From the NCBI RefSeq assembly GCF_003265325.1, contig NZ_QGNX01000006.1, positions 1 to 64,000 of the forward strand: a stretch of DNA of 64,000 nucleotides, given 5' to 3'. The first letter of the stretch is position 1. Each line of letters begins with the position of its first letter. Shown here one piece after another: positions 35,552 to 44,575 of this stretch. The notes below the pieces were generated by a model. That model searched no databases and was not told the DNA's origin. It saw only the letters and a program-made list of their open reading frames with translations. The position numbers and the translations under genes are program-made. Source of the DNA: Oceanibium sediminis (GTDB lineage: Bacteria; Pseudomonadota; Alphaproteobacteria; Rhodobacterales; Rhodobacteraceae).

Positions 35552-36238
35552 TCAGAAATTGATGCCGACGCCCAGTTTCAGGTAGGGAAGCACCCGCAAG
35601 CGGCCCGCCGTGTCGCGGATATCCGCGGTTTCCGCATCGACGCGGTCTTGCGTGACAAGTCCCGAACTCTCACTCGCCGTCAGGTCGAAACCCGAGCCGA
35701 TGATCGCTCCGAGGTCTGCCGAGACCATGCCGTGCTTTCCAAGCCGCCAGTCCCAGCCCATGGCCGTGACGGGCGCGACCTTCCGCTTCTGGTCGAACTG
35801 CATCGTCACATCGGTGATCACACCGTCGATATTCACGTCGGACGCGATACCATGCGCGCTGTAGTTGGTGTGAAAGGCCCCGCCGGAGACGTGGAACGCG
35901 CCGCCCATCGGGTAGAAGTCGACCATCAGCCCGAAACCACCGAGGTTCACGGTGCCATCCATGTCGTAGCCTTCGACCTTGCCATCGACGTTCATCTCGG
36001 CCGAGCCGAAGGGGGCGCTGATGCCGAGGCGGTCATTGACGCGCCAGGCCAACTCCCCTCCCAGCCCGAGTGTCGAGACGTTGCCCCGCAGGCTCAGCCC
36101 GGTGCGATCCTCGCCGGGGGACATCGCGCCTGCCGCCAGCAGGGGGGCCGCGCCGTCGGGGCTATCCGACAGGGGGTCATTCGCGACAGCGGCGGTGGCG
36201 CTCAGGCCAAGGATGACGGCCAGGGCAAGTCTTATCAT
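35552..36238 (-). CDS. Exported outer-membrane beta-barrel-like protein
   Basis: The 228-residue protein starts MIRLALAVILGLSATAAVAND, a clear Sec signal peptide cut near AVA-ND. The mature part alternates polar and hydrophobic residues (LGLGGELAWRVNDRLGISAPFG, LGGFGLMVDFYPMGGAFHVSGG) and ends LPYLKLGVGINF with a terminal phenylalanine, all typical of small outer-membrane barrels. Function unknown. A GAGGAG site lies nine bases before ATG 36238; the ORF start at 36292 was rejected. Confidence 0.7.
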   Translation of the reverse strand: MIRLALAVILGLSATAAVANDPLSDSPDGAAPLLAAGAMSPGEDRTGLSLRGNVSTLGLGGELAWRVNDRLGISAPFGSAEMNVDGKVEGYDMDGTVNLGGFGLMVDFYPMGGAFHVSGGAFHTNYSAHGIASDVNIDGVITDVTMQFDQKRKVAPVTAMGWDWRLGKHGMVSADLGAIIGSGFDLTASESSGLVTQDRVDAETADIRDTAGRLRVLPYLKLGVGINF

Positions 36239-36377
36239 CTCGGGTAACTCCTCGTGAGACAGGTGAAACCGCGAGGAAATCGCCCGGCGCAAGGCCGAAC
36301 GGAGACACCGCAGCTCTCAGGAATTTCCCATATCAAACAAGACCCTAAAGTTTGGTTAAGGCCGTTTGGAGAGATCA

Positions 36378-36408
36378 CGCCGGCCGCCGCCCGGGGGCGC
36401 GGCCGGCG
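36378..36408 (-). terminator. Hairpin after the pyr operon
   Basis: A perfect 10-bp GC stem (36378-36387 with 36399-36408, loop of 11) lies six bases after the stop of the last gene of the leftward pyr operon. No clear U-tract follows, so it may be a Rho-dependent or stabilising hairpin. Confidence 0.5.
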
Positions 36409-36413
36409 AACGG

Positions 36414-36734
36414 TCAGTCCGCGCTTTTGATCAGCGCACGCGCGACCGCGTTCGTCGCGGCAAGCTTTTGCGCGGCATCGCCGCTGGCAAAGGCTTCGTC
36501 CAGCTTCTTCGCCTGGTCCACATACTGTTCGATCTGCCAGTTGATCTGGCTGGTGGAGATCGCCATCCGCTCGTTCGCATCCACGAATTCGCTGGCGATC
36601 ACGCTCATCAGGGCCCATGCGGCGGCCTGTTCGGTCCCTTCGGCCGCGCGGGTACGGGCGGTTTCGGCGCATTTCTGAAAGGCGTTCAGCCCTCTGCCCT
36701 TTTCTTCAAGGATGGTGATCAGATCTGCAAACAT
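36414..36734 (-). CDS. Small helical protein of unknown function in the pyr operon
   Basis: The 106-residue protein (MFADLITILEEKGRGLNAFQK, then ALMSVIASEFVDANERMAISTSQINW, ending ARALIKSAD) is predicted almost wholly helical, with one cysteine and no signal peptide or membrane helix. I do not recognise the family. GAGGAG precedes the ATG, and it begins 11 bases after pyrE, so it shares the operon. It may be an accessory of pyrimidine metabolism or an unrelated gene captured at the end of the operon. Confidence 0.65.
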   Translation of the reverse strand: MFADLITILEEKGRGLNAFQKCAETARTRAAEGTEQAAAWALMSVIASEFVDANERMAISTSQINWQIEQYVDQAKKLDEAFASGDAAQKLAATNAVARALIKSAD

Positions 36735-36745
36735 CGGTGTCTCCT

Positions 36746-37441
36746 CTAGGTAACGATTGACGTTGCGCCGCCGTGATTGCCGGACCAGACCAGCGGGGCA
36801 TTCAGGAAGGATTCGATTTCCCCGAGCGTGGAGGTGTCGAAGGCATTGGTTTCCTTGGCGACCGCAAGCACGTCCTGCCATGTCGCCAGGCAGTGCAGCT
36901 TCAGGCCGTGGCGGGCCAGGTTGCGATCCGTTTCGGGAAAGATGTCATAGTAGAACAGCATGATCGTGTGATCCACCACCGCCCCCGCGCGGCGCAGCGC
37001 GTTGCAGAAGTTGATCTTGCTGCCCCCGTCGGTGGTCAGGTCTTCCACCAGCAGGACGCGCTGACCGTCCAGAAGGTCGCCCTCGATCTGGGCATTGCGC
37101 GCGAAGCCCTTGGGCTTCTTGCGCACGTATTGCATGGGCAGGCCCAGGTCCGCCGCCAGCCATGCGGCGAAGGGGATGCCGGCGGTCTCGCCCCCGGCGA
37201 TGGCGTCGAGTTGCTCGAAGCCGACTTCGCGTTGCAGGACCGAGCCCATGAAGCTCATCATCGCGGCGCGCACGCGGGGATAGGCGATCACCTTGCGGCA
37301 ATCGATATAGACCGGGCTGGCGATGCCGGAGGTGAACTGGAACGGCTGCTCCTTGGAGAAGTGGATGGCATTGATTTCCAGCAGCATCTTCGCCGTCGTG
37401 CGGGCGATGAACGCGCGATCGGGGTAATCATATGTCTTCAT
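36746..37441 (-). CDS. pyrE: Orotate phosphoribosyltransferase
   Basis: The 231-residue enzyme couples orotate to PRPP to make OMP, the fifth step of UMP synthesis. The PRPP-binding motif is [14 protein letters not shown] (acidic pair and TDGGS loop, about residues 129-142). [11 protein letters not shown] is also conserved. ATG 37441 follows GAGGAG; the ORF start at 37507 lies inside pyrC. It overlaps pyrC by 14 bases, indicating translational coupling. Confidence 0.93.
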   Translation of the reverse strand: MKTYDYPDRAFIARTTAKMLLEINAIHFSKEQPFQFTSGIASPVYIDCRKVIAYPRVRAAMMSFMGSVLQREVGFEQLDAIAGGETAGIPFAAWLAADLGLPMQYVRKKPKGFARNAQIEGDLLDGQRVLLVEDLTTDGGSKINFCNALRRAGAVVDHTIMLFYYDIFPETDRNLARHGLKLHCLATWQDVLAVAKETNAFDTSTLGEIESFLNAPLVWSGNHGGATSIVT

Positions 37442-38510
37442 GGCTCTGCTCCTCTGTCGCGCCCGGCTGGTCGGCCACGTGCCAATACACCGGGAAGCCG
37501 GGATCAAACACCGTTACTTCGTCGCCCCCCGCATCGATCTGCGCAGGCCAGTCGAGGGGTTCGGCGCGTTTGACCAGGCGGAGGCGCGCGGCGGTCGGCT
37601 CCAGCCCATAGAAACCGGCCCCGTGCTTTGAGGTGAAGTCTGCCAGCCGGTCAAGCTGGCCTTCCTGCTCGAACACGCTGGCCAGGATCGGCATCGTGTT
37701 GATGGCGGTGAACATGCCCGCACAGCCGCAAGGGCTTTCCTTGGCCGAGCGCGCATGGGGCGCGGAATCGGTGCCGAGGAAGAAGCGCGCATCGCCAGAC
37801 ACCGCCGCGTCCCGCAGCGCCAGCCGGTGGCGTTCCCGCTTCAGGACCGGCAGGCAGTAGTAGTGCGGGCGGATCCCCCCGGCGAGGAGGGCGTTGCGGT
37901 TCAGCACCAGGTGATGCGTGGTCAGCGTCGCCGCCAGCCCGCTATCGGCAGAACGGACGTAATCCACGCCGTCCTTGGTGGTGACATGTTCCATCACGAT
38001 GCGCAGGTCAGGCAGCGCGCGGCGCAGCGGTTCCAGCACGCGGTCGATGAACACCGCCTCGCGGTCGAAGATGTCGATCTCGGCTGAGGTCACCTCGCCA
38101 TGCACCAGCAGCGGCATTCCGATTTCGGACATTTTCTCAAGAACATGCATCACGTTCCTGACGTCCTTCACACCGCTGTCCGAGTTCGTCGTCGCCCCCG
38201 CCGGGTAGAGCTTCACCGCCTTCACGATGCCCGACGCAAAGGCCGCCGCCACCTCATCAGGGGTTGTCGTCTCGGTCAGGTAAAGCGTCATCATCGGGCG
38301 GAAGTCCTGCCCCTTTGGCACCGCCGCCAGGATCCGGTCGCGATAGGCGGTGGCCGCCTCAAGCGTGGTCACGGGCGGCACGAGGTTCGGCATGATGATG
38401 GCGCGCGCGAAATCCCGGCTGGAGTACGGCGTGACCGCCCGCATCATGTCCCCGTCGCGCAGGTGCAGGTGCATGTCGTCCGGGCGCGGCAGGATCAGCT
38501 CAGTCTGCAT
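37428..38510 (-). CDS. pyrC: Dihydroorotase (class II, PyrC type)
   Basis: The 360-residue zinc enzyme interconverts N-carbamoyl-L-aspartate and dihydroorotate. [12 protein letters not shown] near residues 11-22 holds the first metal histidines, [12 protein letters not shown] the carboxylated lysine, then [14 protein letters not shown], and [13 protein letters not shown] with the catalytic aspartate. It resembles the E. coli homodimeric form. The reaction is reversible, so the enzyme can serve biosynthesis or breakdown. It overlaps the M20 gene by 11 bases and pyrE by 14. Confidence 0.93.
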   Translation of the reverse strand: MQTELILPRPDDMHLHLRDGDMMRAVTPYSSRDFARAIIMPNLVPPVTTLEAATAYRDRILAAVPKGQDFRPMMTLYLTETTTPDEVAAAFASGIVKAVKLYPAGATTNSDSGVKDVRNVMHVLEKMSEIGMPLLVHGEVTSAEIDIFDREAVFIDRVLEPLRRALPDLRIVMEHVTTKDGVDYVRSADSGLAATLTTHHLVLNRNALLAGGIRPHYYCLPVLKRERHRLALRDAAVSGDARFFLGTDSAPHARSAKESPCGCAGMFTAINTMPILASVFEQEGQLDRLADFTSKHGAGFYGLEPTAARLRLVKRAEPLDWPAQIDAGGDEVTVFDPGFPVYWHVADQPGATEEQSHEDI

Positions 38511-39789
38511 GGGCCGCGCCTTCGGTCAGGTGATCGTAGATGATCGACATGCCGACGAGGAAATCGTCGATCTCCATCGCCTCGTCCGGATTGTGCGAGC
38601 CGTTGGCGTTGCGCACGAAGACCATGGCCGCCGGCACACCGGCGTTGGCGAAGACCGCCGCGTCATGCCCCCCGCCGGAGGCCATGACCATCGGCTCCAG
38701 CCCGAGGCGCTCCATCGCGGCCTCAAGCCCGGAGACGACAGCCCCGCTCATCAACGCGGGCGCGGTCAGGTTGGCCTGGTCGAATTCGAAACGCACCCGT
38801 CTTTCCCGCTCAATCTGCGCCACCTCGCGATGCAGCAACTCGCGCATCCCGTCGAGCGTTTCCGCGCTCTGGCTGCGGATGTCCATGGAAAAATCCACCA
38901 GGTCCGGAATGCGCGACATCGCGTTGCGCTCGGAATCCGTGTGGACGACGCCGGCGGTCAGGACAAGGTCGCCGCCCTTTTGCACGATGGACAGCCACGC
39001 CTCGTCCAGACGGGACAGCAGGTCGGCCATGGCCAGGACGGGGTCACGGCGGAAGGCGCGCGGCACGGCGCCCGAATGCCCCGCCTCGCCGATGCAGCGG
39101 ATCCGCTTGTGACGGTGGTTGCCGCGGATGCTGTTGACGACGGCGGCGGGCATATCCTTGCCGATCAGAAGCGGGCCTTGCTCGATATGCAGCTCGATGT
39201 ACTCAAGGATCGTGGCCGCATCCATCAACGGCTTGCCGGCGCGCACAGGGGCCATGTCGATGCCGACGCCCTGCATGTGATCCTCCAGGCTGCGCCCGTC
39301 CTGCTTGTGCTGCGAGAGGCGCTCCTCCTCGCTCAGCACGCCCATCAGCGTCTTGGAGGCGATGTAGCACGGGCCGAACCACGCGCTTTCCTCGCCCCGC
39401 ATGGCGATGACCTTGACCGGGCGGGCGAACCGCTCGCCCCGGTCGTGGGCGCGCAGCAGGCACATAAGCCCGGCGATCACGCCCGCAAGCCCGTCGAAGT
39501 TGCCGCCCATGGGCACGCTGTCCACGTGGCTGCCAACCAGCACGAATTTCTCTGCCTCAGCGTCCTCTGGCAGGGACATCACCAGGTTTTGCCCCACGTC
39601 ATAGGACACGGCCAGTCCGGCATCCCCCGCCACCTTTTCAAGGTAGGCGAGCACGGCGGTTTCCACCTCGGAAAAGGCGGGGCGGCTGACACCCGCCTTG
39701 TCGGGGCTCATGTCCGCGATAGTGGCAAACAGGTCCGCCGCGCGCGTCTGTTCGCAGTCGTCCACCACGACGGGTCCGATACGGGTCAC
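38500..39789 (-). CDS. M20-family N-carbamoyl-amino-acid / ureido hydrolase
   Basis: The 429-residue protein belongs to the hydantoinase/carbamoylase family of M20 amidases (allantoate deiminase, beta-ureidopropionase, L-carbamoylase). Metal-site motifs are [15 protein letters not shown] near residues 87-101, [18 protein letters not shown] and a C-terminal GSHNPDE. In this operon the natural candidate substrate is N-carbamoyl-L-aspartate (ureidosuccinate), giving aspartate, CO2 and ammonia. That specificity is inference; allantoate or beta-ureidopropionate are alternatives. It overlaps pyrC and pyrD. Confidence 0.85.
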   Translation of the reverse strand: MTRIGPVVVDDCEQTRAADLFATIADMSPDKAGVSRPAFSEVETAVLAYLEKVAGDAGLAVSYDVGQNLVMSLPEDAEAEKFVLVGSHVDSVPMGGNFDGLAGVIAGLMCLLRAHDRGERFARPVKVIAMRGEESAWFGPCYIASKTLMGVLSEEERLSQHKQDGRSLEDHMQGVGIDMAPVRAGKPLMDAATILEYIELHIEQGPLLIGKDMPAAVVNSIRGNHRHKRIRCIGEAGHSGAVPRAFRRDPVLAMADLLSRLDEAWLSIVQKGGDLVLTAGVVHTDSERNAMSRIPDLVDFSMDIRSQSAETLDGMRELLHREVAQIERERRVRFEFDQANLTAPALMSGAVVSGLEAAMERLGLEPMVMASGGGHDAAVFANAGVPAAMVFVRNANGSHNPDEAMEIDDFLVGMSIIYDHLTEGAAHAD

Positions 39790-40730
39790 GGCGCGGTCTC
39801 CATGAAGACCACGGCATCGGCGGCATCGTCATCGCGCACGGACCCAACCAGCGCGGACAGATCCGCCATGCCGTTCGCCGCCATGTAGGCTTCCAGTTCC
39901 GCGATGATCGTGATCATGGCCGTCGGGTTGATGAAGGTGGCCGTGCCCACCTGCACCGCCGAGGCGCCGGCGATCAGGTACTCGATCACGTCCTCCGCCT
40001 TGGAGATCCCGCCGCAGCCGATCACCGGAATGTCCACCGCCTTGGCGCATTGATAGGCCATGCGCAGCGTGATTGGCTTTAGCGACGGCCCCGACAGCCC
40101 GCCCATCAGATTGCCTAGCTTGGGCTTGCGCGAATGGATATCGATCGCCATGGACAGCAACGTGTTCGCCACCACCAGCGCGTCCGCGCCCGCATCCTCG
40201 GCCGCCTGGGCGACCTCGCTCGTCTCGCCCGTGTTGGGTGACAGTTTCGCCCAGAGCGGCAGGTCCGACGCGCCGCGCAGTTGGGTCATGACCTGGTGCG
40301 TGGTGGACGGGCGCATGGCGAAGGCCTTGCCGTCCTCCTCGATGTTGGGACAGGAGATGTTGACCTCGATCGCATCCACGCCGGGGACCGAGATTTCCTC
40401 GCAGATGCGCGCGAAGTCGTCGGCGTTGTTGGCCGAGATGCTGACGATCAGCGGCACGTCGTACTTCTGGTAGAAGGGGATCACGTTCTGGATGAAATAG
40501 TCGATCCCCTTGGACGGAATGCCGATGGAGTTCAGCATCGAGCCGCGCACCTCGCAAACCCGTGGCGTCGGGTTGCCGCCGCGCTTTTCGCGGGTGATCG
40601 TCTTGGTCACATGCGCGCCGAGCGCGTTCATGTCGATGACGTCGGCCAGGTCCTCGGAAAACGTGCCCGAGGCGGGCATGATCGGGTTCTTCAGCGTCAG
40701 CGCGCCAATTTTCGCGGTGAGATCTACCAT
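39786..40730 (-). CDS. pyrD: Dihydroorotate dehydrogenase, class 1B catalytic subunit
   Basis: The 314-residue FMN enzyme begins MVDLTAKIGALTLKNPIMPASGTF and has VEVNISCPN-type sequence (AIEVNISCPN near residue 127-136) with the class 1 catalytic cysteine, plus GGISKAEDVIEYLIAGA for the flavin phosphate. Class 1B proteins work with an NAD-linked PyrK partner, which is the next gene upstream with a seven-base overlap. Most Proteobacteria rely on the quinone-linked class 2 enzyme, so this pair is notable. It can run in either direction. Confidence 0.9.
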   Translation of the reverse strand: MVDLTAKIGALTLKNPIMPASGTFSEDLADVIDMNALGAHVTKTITREKRGGNPTPRVCEVRGSMLNSIGIPSKGIDYFIQNVIPFYQKYDVPLIVSISANNADDFARICEEISVPGVDAIEVNISCPNIEEDGKAFAMRPSTTHQVMTQLRGASDLPLWAKLSPNTGETSEVAQAAEDAGADALVVANTLLSMAIDIHSRKPKLGNLMGGLSGPSLKPITLRMAYQCAKAVDIPVIGCGGISKAEDVIEYLIAGASAVQVGTATFINPTAMITIIAELEAYMAANGMADLSALVGSVRDDDAADAVVFMETAP

Positions 40731-41566
40731 CCCATTGCCTCCTGCATATCAAAGACCGGGCCTTCGCGGCAGACACGTTCGTGCACGATACGGTTGTCGC
40801 GGCGGAAAGAGCGCACGCAGCACTGGCACATGCCAAGGCCGCAGGCCATCTGCTGCTCCAGCGCGATTTCGCCCGGAATTCCGTGCTTTGCGCCGATGTC
40901 CTGCAACAGCTTCAGCATCCGGTTGGAGCCACAGGTATAAAGCGCGTCCACCTCTCCGGCGGCGATGCGGGCCTCGATCGTGGCGCGGATGTCCTCCATG
41001 CCGGAGGTGCCCTCGGCATCCGTCACGGTGATCACTTCCGCCCCCATTTCGCGGAACAGGTCGACGGACATCAGCACCTCGGGGCTGCGCGCGGAACAGA
41101 TCGCCGTCAGCTTGCGCCCAAGGCGGCGCGCTTCCTGCGCCAGCGGGGCCAGCGTGGCCAGCCCGACGCCGCGCGCGACCAGCAGCAGGTTCTGCCAGTC
41201 GTCCTGGATCGTGTAGCCGTGCCCCAGGGGCCCGAGCACGTTCAGCGTATCGCCCGGGCGCAGTTCGGCCAGCGCGCGCGTCCCCTCGCCCGTCACCTTG
41301 TAAAGGAAGTGCAGCTCGCCCCGCTCGGGGTAGAAGCCGTAGATGCTCATCGGGCGGCGCAGGTAGGGCTGGTGCGCGGTGGTCACCGGGCAGAGCAGGT
41401 GGAAGAACTGGCCAGGGCGGCAGTTCAGGATCCGCTGAGGCGCGTCGAGGATCAGCAGACGGTACTCTCCGTTCACCTCTTCGTTGCTCTTCACGACGGT
41501 TTCAGCTTCGAAAGCTTCCCCGTTCGCCGAAGTCCGGACTTCGGCGGCGGTGTCGGTCTGTGTCAT
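40724..41566 (-). CDS. pyrK: Dihydroorotate dehydrogenase electron-transfer subunit
   Basis: The 280-residue protein has an FAD-binding barrel (YLRRPMSIYGF near residues 68-78), an NAD-binding half (LLLVARGVGLATLAPLA) and a C-terminal 2Fe-2S site with ACGLGMCQCC and a further cysteine (VCREG). It passes electrons between NAD(H) and PyrD in the class 1B complex. An N-terminal extension of about 25 residues precedes the domain. It lies 12 bases after dctM and overlaps pyrD. Confidence 0.9.
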   Translation of the reverse strand: MTQTDTAAEVRTSANGEAFEAETVVKSNEEVNGEYRLLILDAPQRILNCRPGQFFHLLCPVTTAHQPYLRRPMSIYGFYPERGELHFLYKVTGEGTRALAELRPGDTLNVLGPLGHGYTIQDDWQNLLLVARGVGLATLAPLAQEARRLGRKLTAICSARSPEVLMSVDLFREMGAEVITVTDAEGTSGMEDIRATIEARIAAGEVDALYTCGSNRMLKLLQDIGAKHGIPGEIALEQQMACGLGMCQCCVRSFRRDNRIVHERVCREGPVFDMQEAMGW

Positions 41567-41578
41567 GGGTCTTCCTTT

Positions 41579-42859
41579 CTAGCCGAAGATCAGGTTCGGA
41601 ATGAAAAGTGATATTTCGGGCACATAGGTCACGATCAGCAGGACGATGATGTTCACCAGCACGAACGGCCAGACGCCCTTGATGATGTCCAGCACTGGCT
41701 TGCCGAGCGTCGAGGAGGCGACGAAGATATCCAGCCCGAAGGGGGGCGTGATCATGCCAAGGCTGATGTTGAGCGTGACGATCATGCCGAAGTGGACCGG
41801 ATCGACGCCCAGCGACGTGGCCACCGGGTAAAGCGGCGGCACCAGGATCAGCAGGGCCGAGTTCGGGTCGATGAACATCCCCGCGATCAGGAACAGCACG
41901 TTCACGATGATCAGGAACGTCAGCGGGCCCGCGTCGATCGCCGTCAGGAAGTTGCTGATCCCCGTGGGCACCTGCGCCATCGTGACGAAGAAGGAAATCA
42001 GCCCCCCCATCGCCAGCAGCACGAAGATCACGGATGTCGCGATCGCGCTTTGCTCGGTAATGCGGAACAGGTCGCCGAAGCCGAAATTCCGGTAGACCAC
42101 CATCTCGACGAAGATCGCGTAGACGACGCTGACCGCCGCTGCCTCGGTCGGGGTGATGGTGCCGGAATAGATGCCGCCAAGGATGATCGCCGGCATGCCC
42201 AGCGCCCAGCCCGCGGTCTTGACGGCCATCGCCCGCTCTTTCCAGGTGGTGCGCGCATCGCCCTGAATACCCGCGCGGCGGGACTCGATCATGACGTAGA
42301 CGGCGAAGGCCAGTCCGAGGAAGATGCCGACCGCAAGGCCGCCCGCGAACAGGCGCGCGATGGAGGTGCCGGTCATCCAGCCGTAGATGATGAAGGTGAT
42401 CGAGGGCGGGATCAGCAGCGCGGTTTCCGCGCTGGCCACCAGCAGGCCCAGGCTGAACTTCTGGCTGAAGCCGGACTTGCGCATTTCCGGGTAGACCATC
42501 TTGCCCATGGCCGCCACCGTCGCCGGGGCCGAGCCGGAAACCGAGCCGAACGCCATGGAGCCGCCGATCACCGTATGCCCCATGCCGCCGCGGGTATGCC
42601 CGATCAGCGAGCGGACCAGCCCGGTCAGGTTGCGCGCGATCTGCCCCGAGCCCATCAGGTGCGCGGCAAAGATGAAGAAGGGGATCGCCAGAAGCGTTGT
42701 GTGGTCGATCCCGCCGAAGATCTTCTGCACGACGGCAGGGTCCGGCAGGCGGCCGAAGAACGCTTCCTTCGTGACCAGGGCCGGAATGCCAAGCACCAGG
42801 AACATCTCGAAGCCCAGCAGCAGAAGGATCACGCCGAGGACGGCTATCGCGATAATCAT
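41579..42859 (-). CDS. dctM: TRAP transporter large permease (DctM)
   Basis: The 426-residue inner-membrane protein has about 12 helices and the DctM patterns FAAHLMGSGQIARNL, GSVSGSAPATVAAMGKMVYPEM and TPPFGLDIFVASS. It should form the sodium-driven carrier with DctQ and DctP. ATG 42859 overlaps the dctQ stop (ATGA); the ORF extension to 43054 lies inside dctQ. It is followed by pyrK after 12 bases, so transport and pyrimidine enzymes are co-expressed. Confidence 0.92.
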   Translation of the reverse strand: MIIAIAVLGVILLLLGFEMFLVLGIPALVTKEAFFGRLPDPAVVQKIFGGIDHTTLLAIPFFIFAAHLMGSGQIARNLTGLVRSLIGHTRGGMGHTVIGGSMAFGSVSGSAPATVAAMGKMVYPEMRKSGFSQKFSLGLLVASAETALLIPPSITFIIYGWMTGTSIARLFAGGLAVGIFLGLAFAVYVMIESRRAGIQGDARTTWKERAMAVKTAGWALGMPAIILGGIYSGTITPTEAAAVSVVYAIFVEMVVYRNFGFGDLFRITEQSAIATSVIFVLLAMGGLISFFVTMAQVPTGISNFLTAIDAGPLTFLIIVNVLFLIAGMFIDPNSALLILVPPLYPVATSLGVDPVHFGMIVTLNISLGMITPPFGLDIFVASSTLGKPVLDIIKGVWPFVLVNIIVLLIVTYVPEISLFIPNLIFG

Positions 42860-43362
42860 GATCCCATCTCCACTTCGGGGGTATCGGACTTGGCGTGCCG
42901 GTCGAACACGCCGAAGAAGCTGAGCGCGAAGCGCAGGGCCAGCAGCGCGAAACCGATCACCGGCGCGAAGTAGACATAGCCCATCGGAATGCCGAGGGTC
43001 GGGCTGCTCTGGCCAGTGCCAAGGACGAACTGCGACAGGCCGTAACCCAGCCACGCAAGGTAGATACTGAAGAAGAAGCCCATGGCATCGATCAGCTTCA
43101 GCACCAGGAAGCGCAGCTTTTCCGGCATCCGATCGCGAAAGGAATCGATGCCCACGTGTTTGCCACGCTCAAGCGCCAGGCCAAGGCCGAGGAACACGAG
43201 GAAGGTGTTCATCAGGCGCACCGCTTCCTCGATCCAGGCGAACTTGCTGGCGAAGGTGCCGCCGATTTCCCGGGTGATGACGCTGAAGAAGAACAACCCC
43301 GCCATTGTCAGGAACAGGACCACCAGCGTGGTGCGTTCCACCAGCCGTAGATACTTCACCAT
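42856..43362 (-). CDS. dctQ: TRAP transporter small permease (DctQ)
   Basis: The 168-residue protein has four helices and the family features ERTTLVVLFLTMAGLFFFSVITREI at the N-terminus, FAWIEEAVRLMNTFLVFLGLGLALERGKHVGIDSF in the middle. It pairs with DctM. It lies 120 bases after dctP, separated by two hairpins that could lower its expression relative to the binding protein. ATG 43362 is chosen over 43428. Confidence 0.9.
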   Translation of the reverse strand: MVKYLRLVERTTLVVLFLTMAGLFFFSVITREIGGTFASKFAWIEEAVRLMNTFLVFLGLGLALERGKHVGIDSFRDRMPEKLRFLVLKLIDAMGFFFSIYLAWLGYGLSQFVLGTGQSSPTLGIPMGYVYFAPVIGFALLALRFALSFFGVFDRHAKSDTPEVEMGS

Positions 43363-43402
43363 GACTGAACCTACTCCTCTTGTGACGATGTGATGGGCTG
43401 TG

Positions 43403-43432
43403 CGGGATGCGCAGGCTGTGCCGCGCATCCCG
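43403..43432 (-). terminator. Second hairpin between dctP and dctQ
   Basis: Perfect 10-bp stem CGGGATGCGC / GCGCATCCCG with a ten-base loop, immediately after the U-tract of the first hairpin on the minus strand. It may block 3' decay or be a second attenuator. Confidence 0.5.
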
Positions 43433-43470
43433 AAAAATCAGGGCTTTCCCGGAGCTCCCGGAAAAGCCCT
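43433..43470 (-). terminator. Attenuating terminator between dctP and dctQ
   Basis: A 13-bp stem (43440-43452 with 43458-43470, one G-U pair, loop of five) starts 12 bases after the dctP stop and is followed on the minus strand by GATTTTT. This is a canonical intrinsic terminator. Located inside the operon, it would make binding protein more abundant than permease and enzymes, the usual TRAP stoichiometry. Confidence 0.8.
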
Positions 43471-43482
43471 TTCGCGGATGAC

Positions 43483-44508
43483 TTACTCGGCCATCTGCTC
43501 TTCGTAGATCGCGATCAGGTTCGCGCCTTCTTCACCGGCCATCTCGATGTAGGCGGCCTTCGTCGGCTCATACAGCTTCTCGCGCAGGGCGGCGCGCTCT
43601 GCCTCGTCGGCGATGCGGACGTTGGTTTCGCCGGTCGCCTCGATCTCGGCAAGGGCGTCGGCCACGGCGGCTGCCTTGTGGGCGGTCAGCTCGGGCACCA
43701 CTTCGGCGAAAGCCTCTTCGATGACGGTCCGGTATTCCTCGGGCAGGCTTTCCCACCACATCGGGTTGAACAGGACGACGTCTTCCATCGCGCCGTGATC
43801 GGACACCACCAGGTAATCCTGCACTTCGTAGAACTTCATGCGCAGGATGGTGTCCAGCGGGTTTTCCTGGCCGTCGATCACACCTGTCTGGAGCGAGGTG
43901 TAAAGCTCACCGAAGGGCAGCGCGATCGCGGATGCGCCAAGCTGGCTGAACTGCTCGATCAGGATGCGGCTGTCCATCACGCGGAACTTCTGGTCGGCGA
44001 ATTCCGCGATGTTGTCGAGCGGCGCGTTCGAGGTGAAGTTCTTCTTGCCGTTCGGCCAGAGGGCGAGGCCGACGATCCCGCGCGAGTCGAACGAGTCCAG
44101 CAGTGCCTGGCCGAACGGGCCTTCGCGCAGGGCCTGAGCCTCCTCCGCGTCGTCCGGAAGCAGGTAGGGAATATCGAGGACCGACACGACCGGGTTGAAC
44201 CCGCCGAGGAACGCCGCCGGGGACACCGTGCCCTCGAGCGTGCCGAGCTGGACGCCTTCGGTCATCTGACGCTGGTTGCCCATCTGGCCCTGCGGGAAGA
44301 TCTGGAACTCCACCGCGCCGTCGGTCCGTTCGGACACCAGCTCAGCCACCTTGGCAAGGTGGATGTGGCGGGACTGCTGTTCTGATTCCAGGTGGCCGAT
44401 GCGCGCAATGTAGTCCTGTGCGACAGCGGGCAGCGCACCCAGCGAAAAGGTCGCCGCGGCAAGTGCAACACCGAATTGCACGCGGGCGGACTTGATAGGA
44501 TTTGTCAT
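43483..44508 (-). CDS. dctP: TRAP transporter substrate-binding protein (DctP)
   Basis: The 341-residue periplasmic protein has a signal peptide (FGVALAAATFSLGALPAVAQ, cut near VAQ-DY). The DctP fold is shown by GHLESEQQSRHIHLAKVAELV, QIFPQGQMGNQRQMTEGVQLGTLEG, and FADQKFRVMDSRILIEQFSQLGASAIALPFGELYTSLQTGVIDGQENPL. The arginine in KFRVMDS normally salt-bridges a carboxylate of the substrate, so the ligand is probably an organic acid, orotate being a candidate from the operon. It is divergent from the XRE regulator. Confidence 0.92.
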   Translation of the reverse strand: MTNPIKSARVQFGVALAAATFSLGALPAVAQDYIARIGHLESEQQSRHIHLAKVAELVSERTDGAVEFQIFPQGQMGNQRQMTEGVQLGTLEGTVSPAAFLGGFNPVVSVLDIPYLLPDDAEEAQALREGPFGQALLDSFDSRGIVGLALWPNGKKNFTSNAPLDNIAEFADQKFRVMDSRILIEQFSQLGASAIALPFGELYTSLQTGVIDGQENPLDTILRMKFYEVQDYLVVSDHGAMEDVVLFNPMWWESLPEEYRTVIEEAFAEVVPELTAHKAAAVADALAEIEATGETNVRIADEAERAALREKLYEPTKAAYIEMAGEEGANLIAIYEEQMAE

Positions 44509-44575
44509 GTTAGCCTCCAGGTTGATGCCGCAAAACTACGTTAGCAGGGCGTCAAAATCAATATTTTTCTCACTT

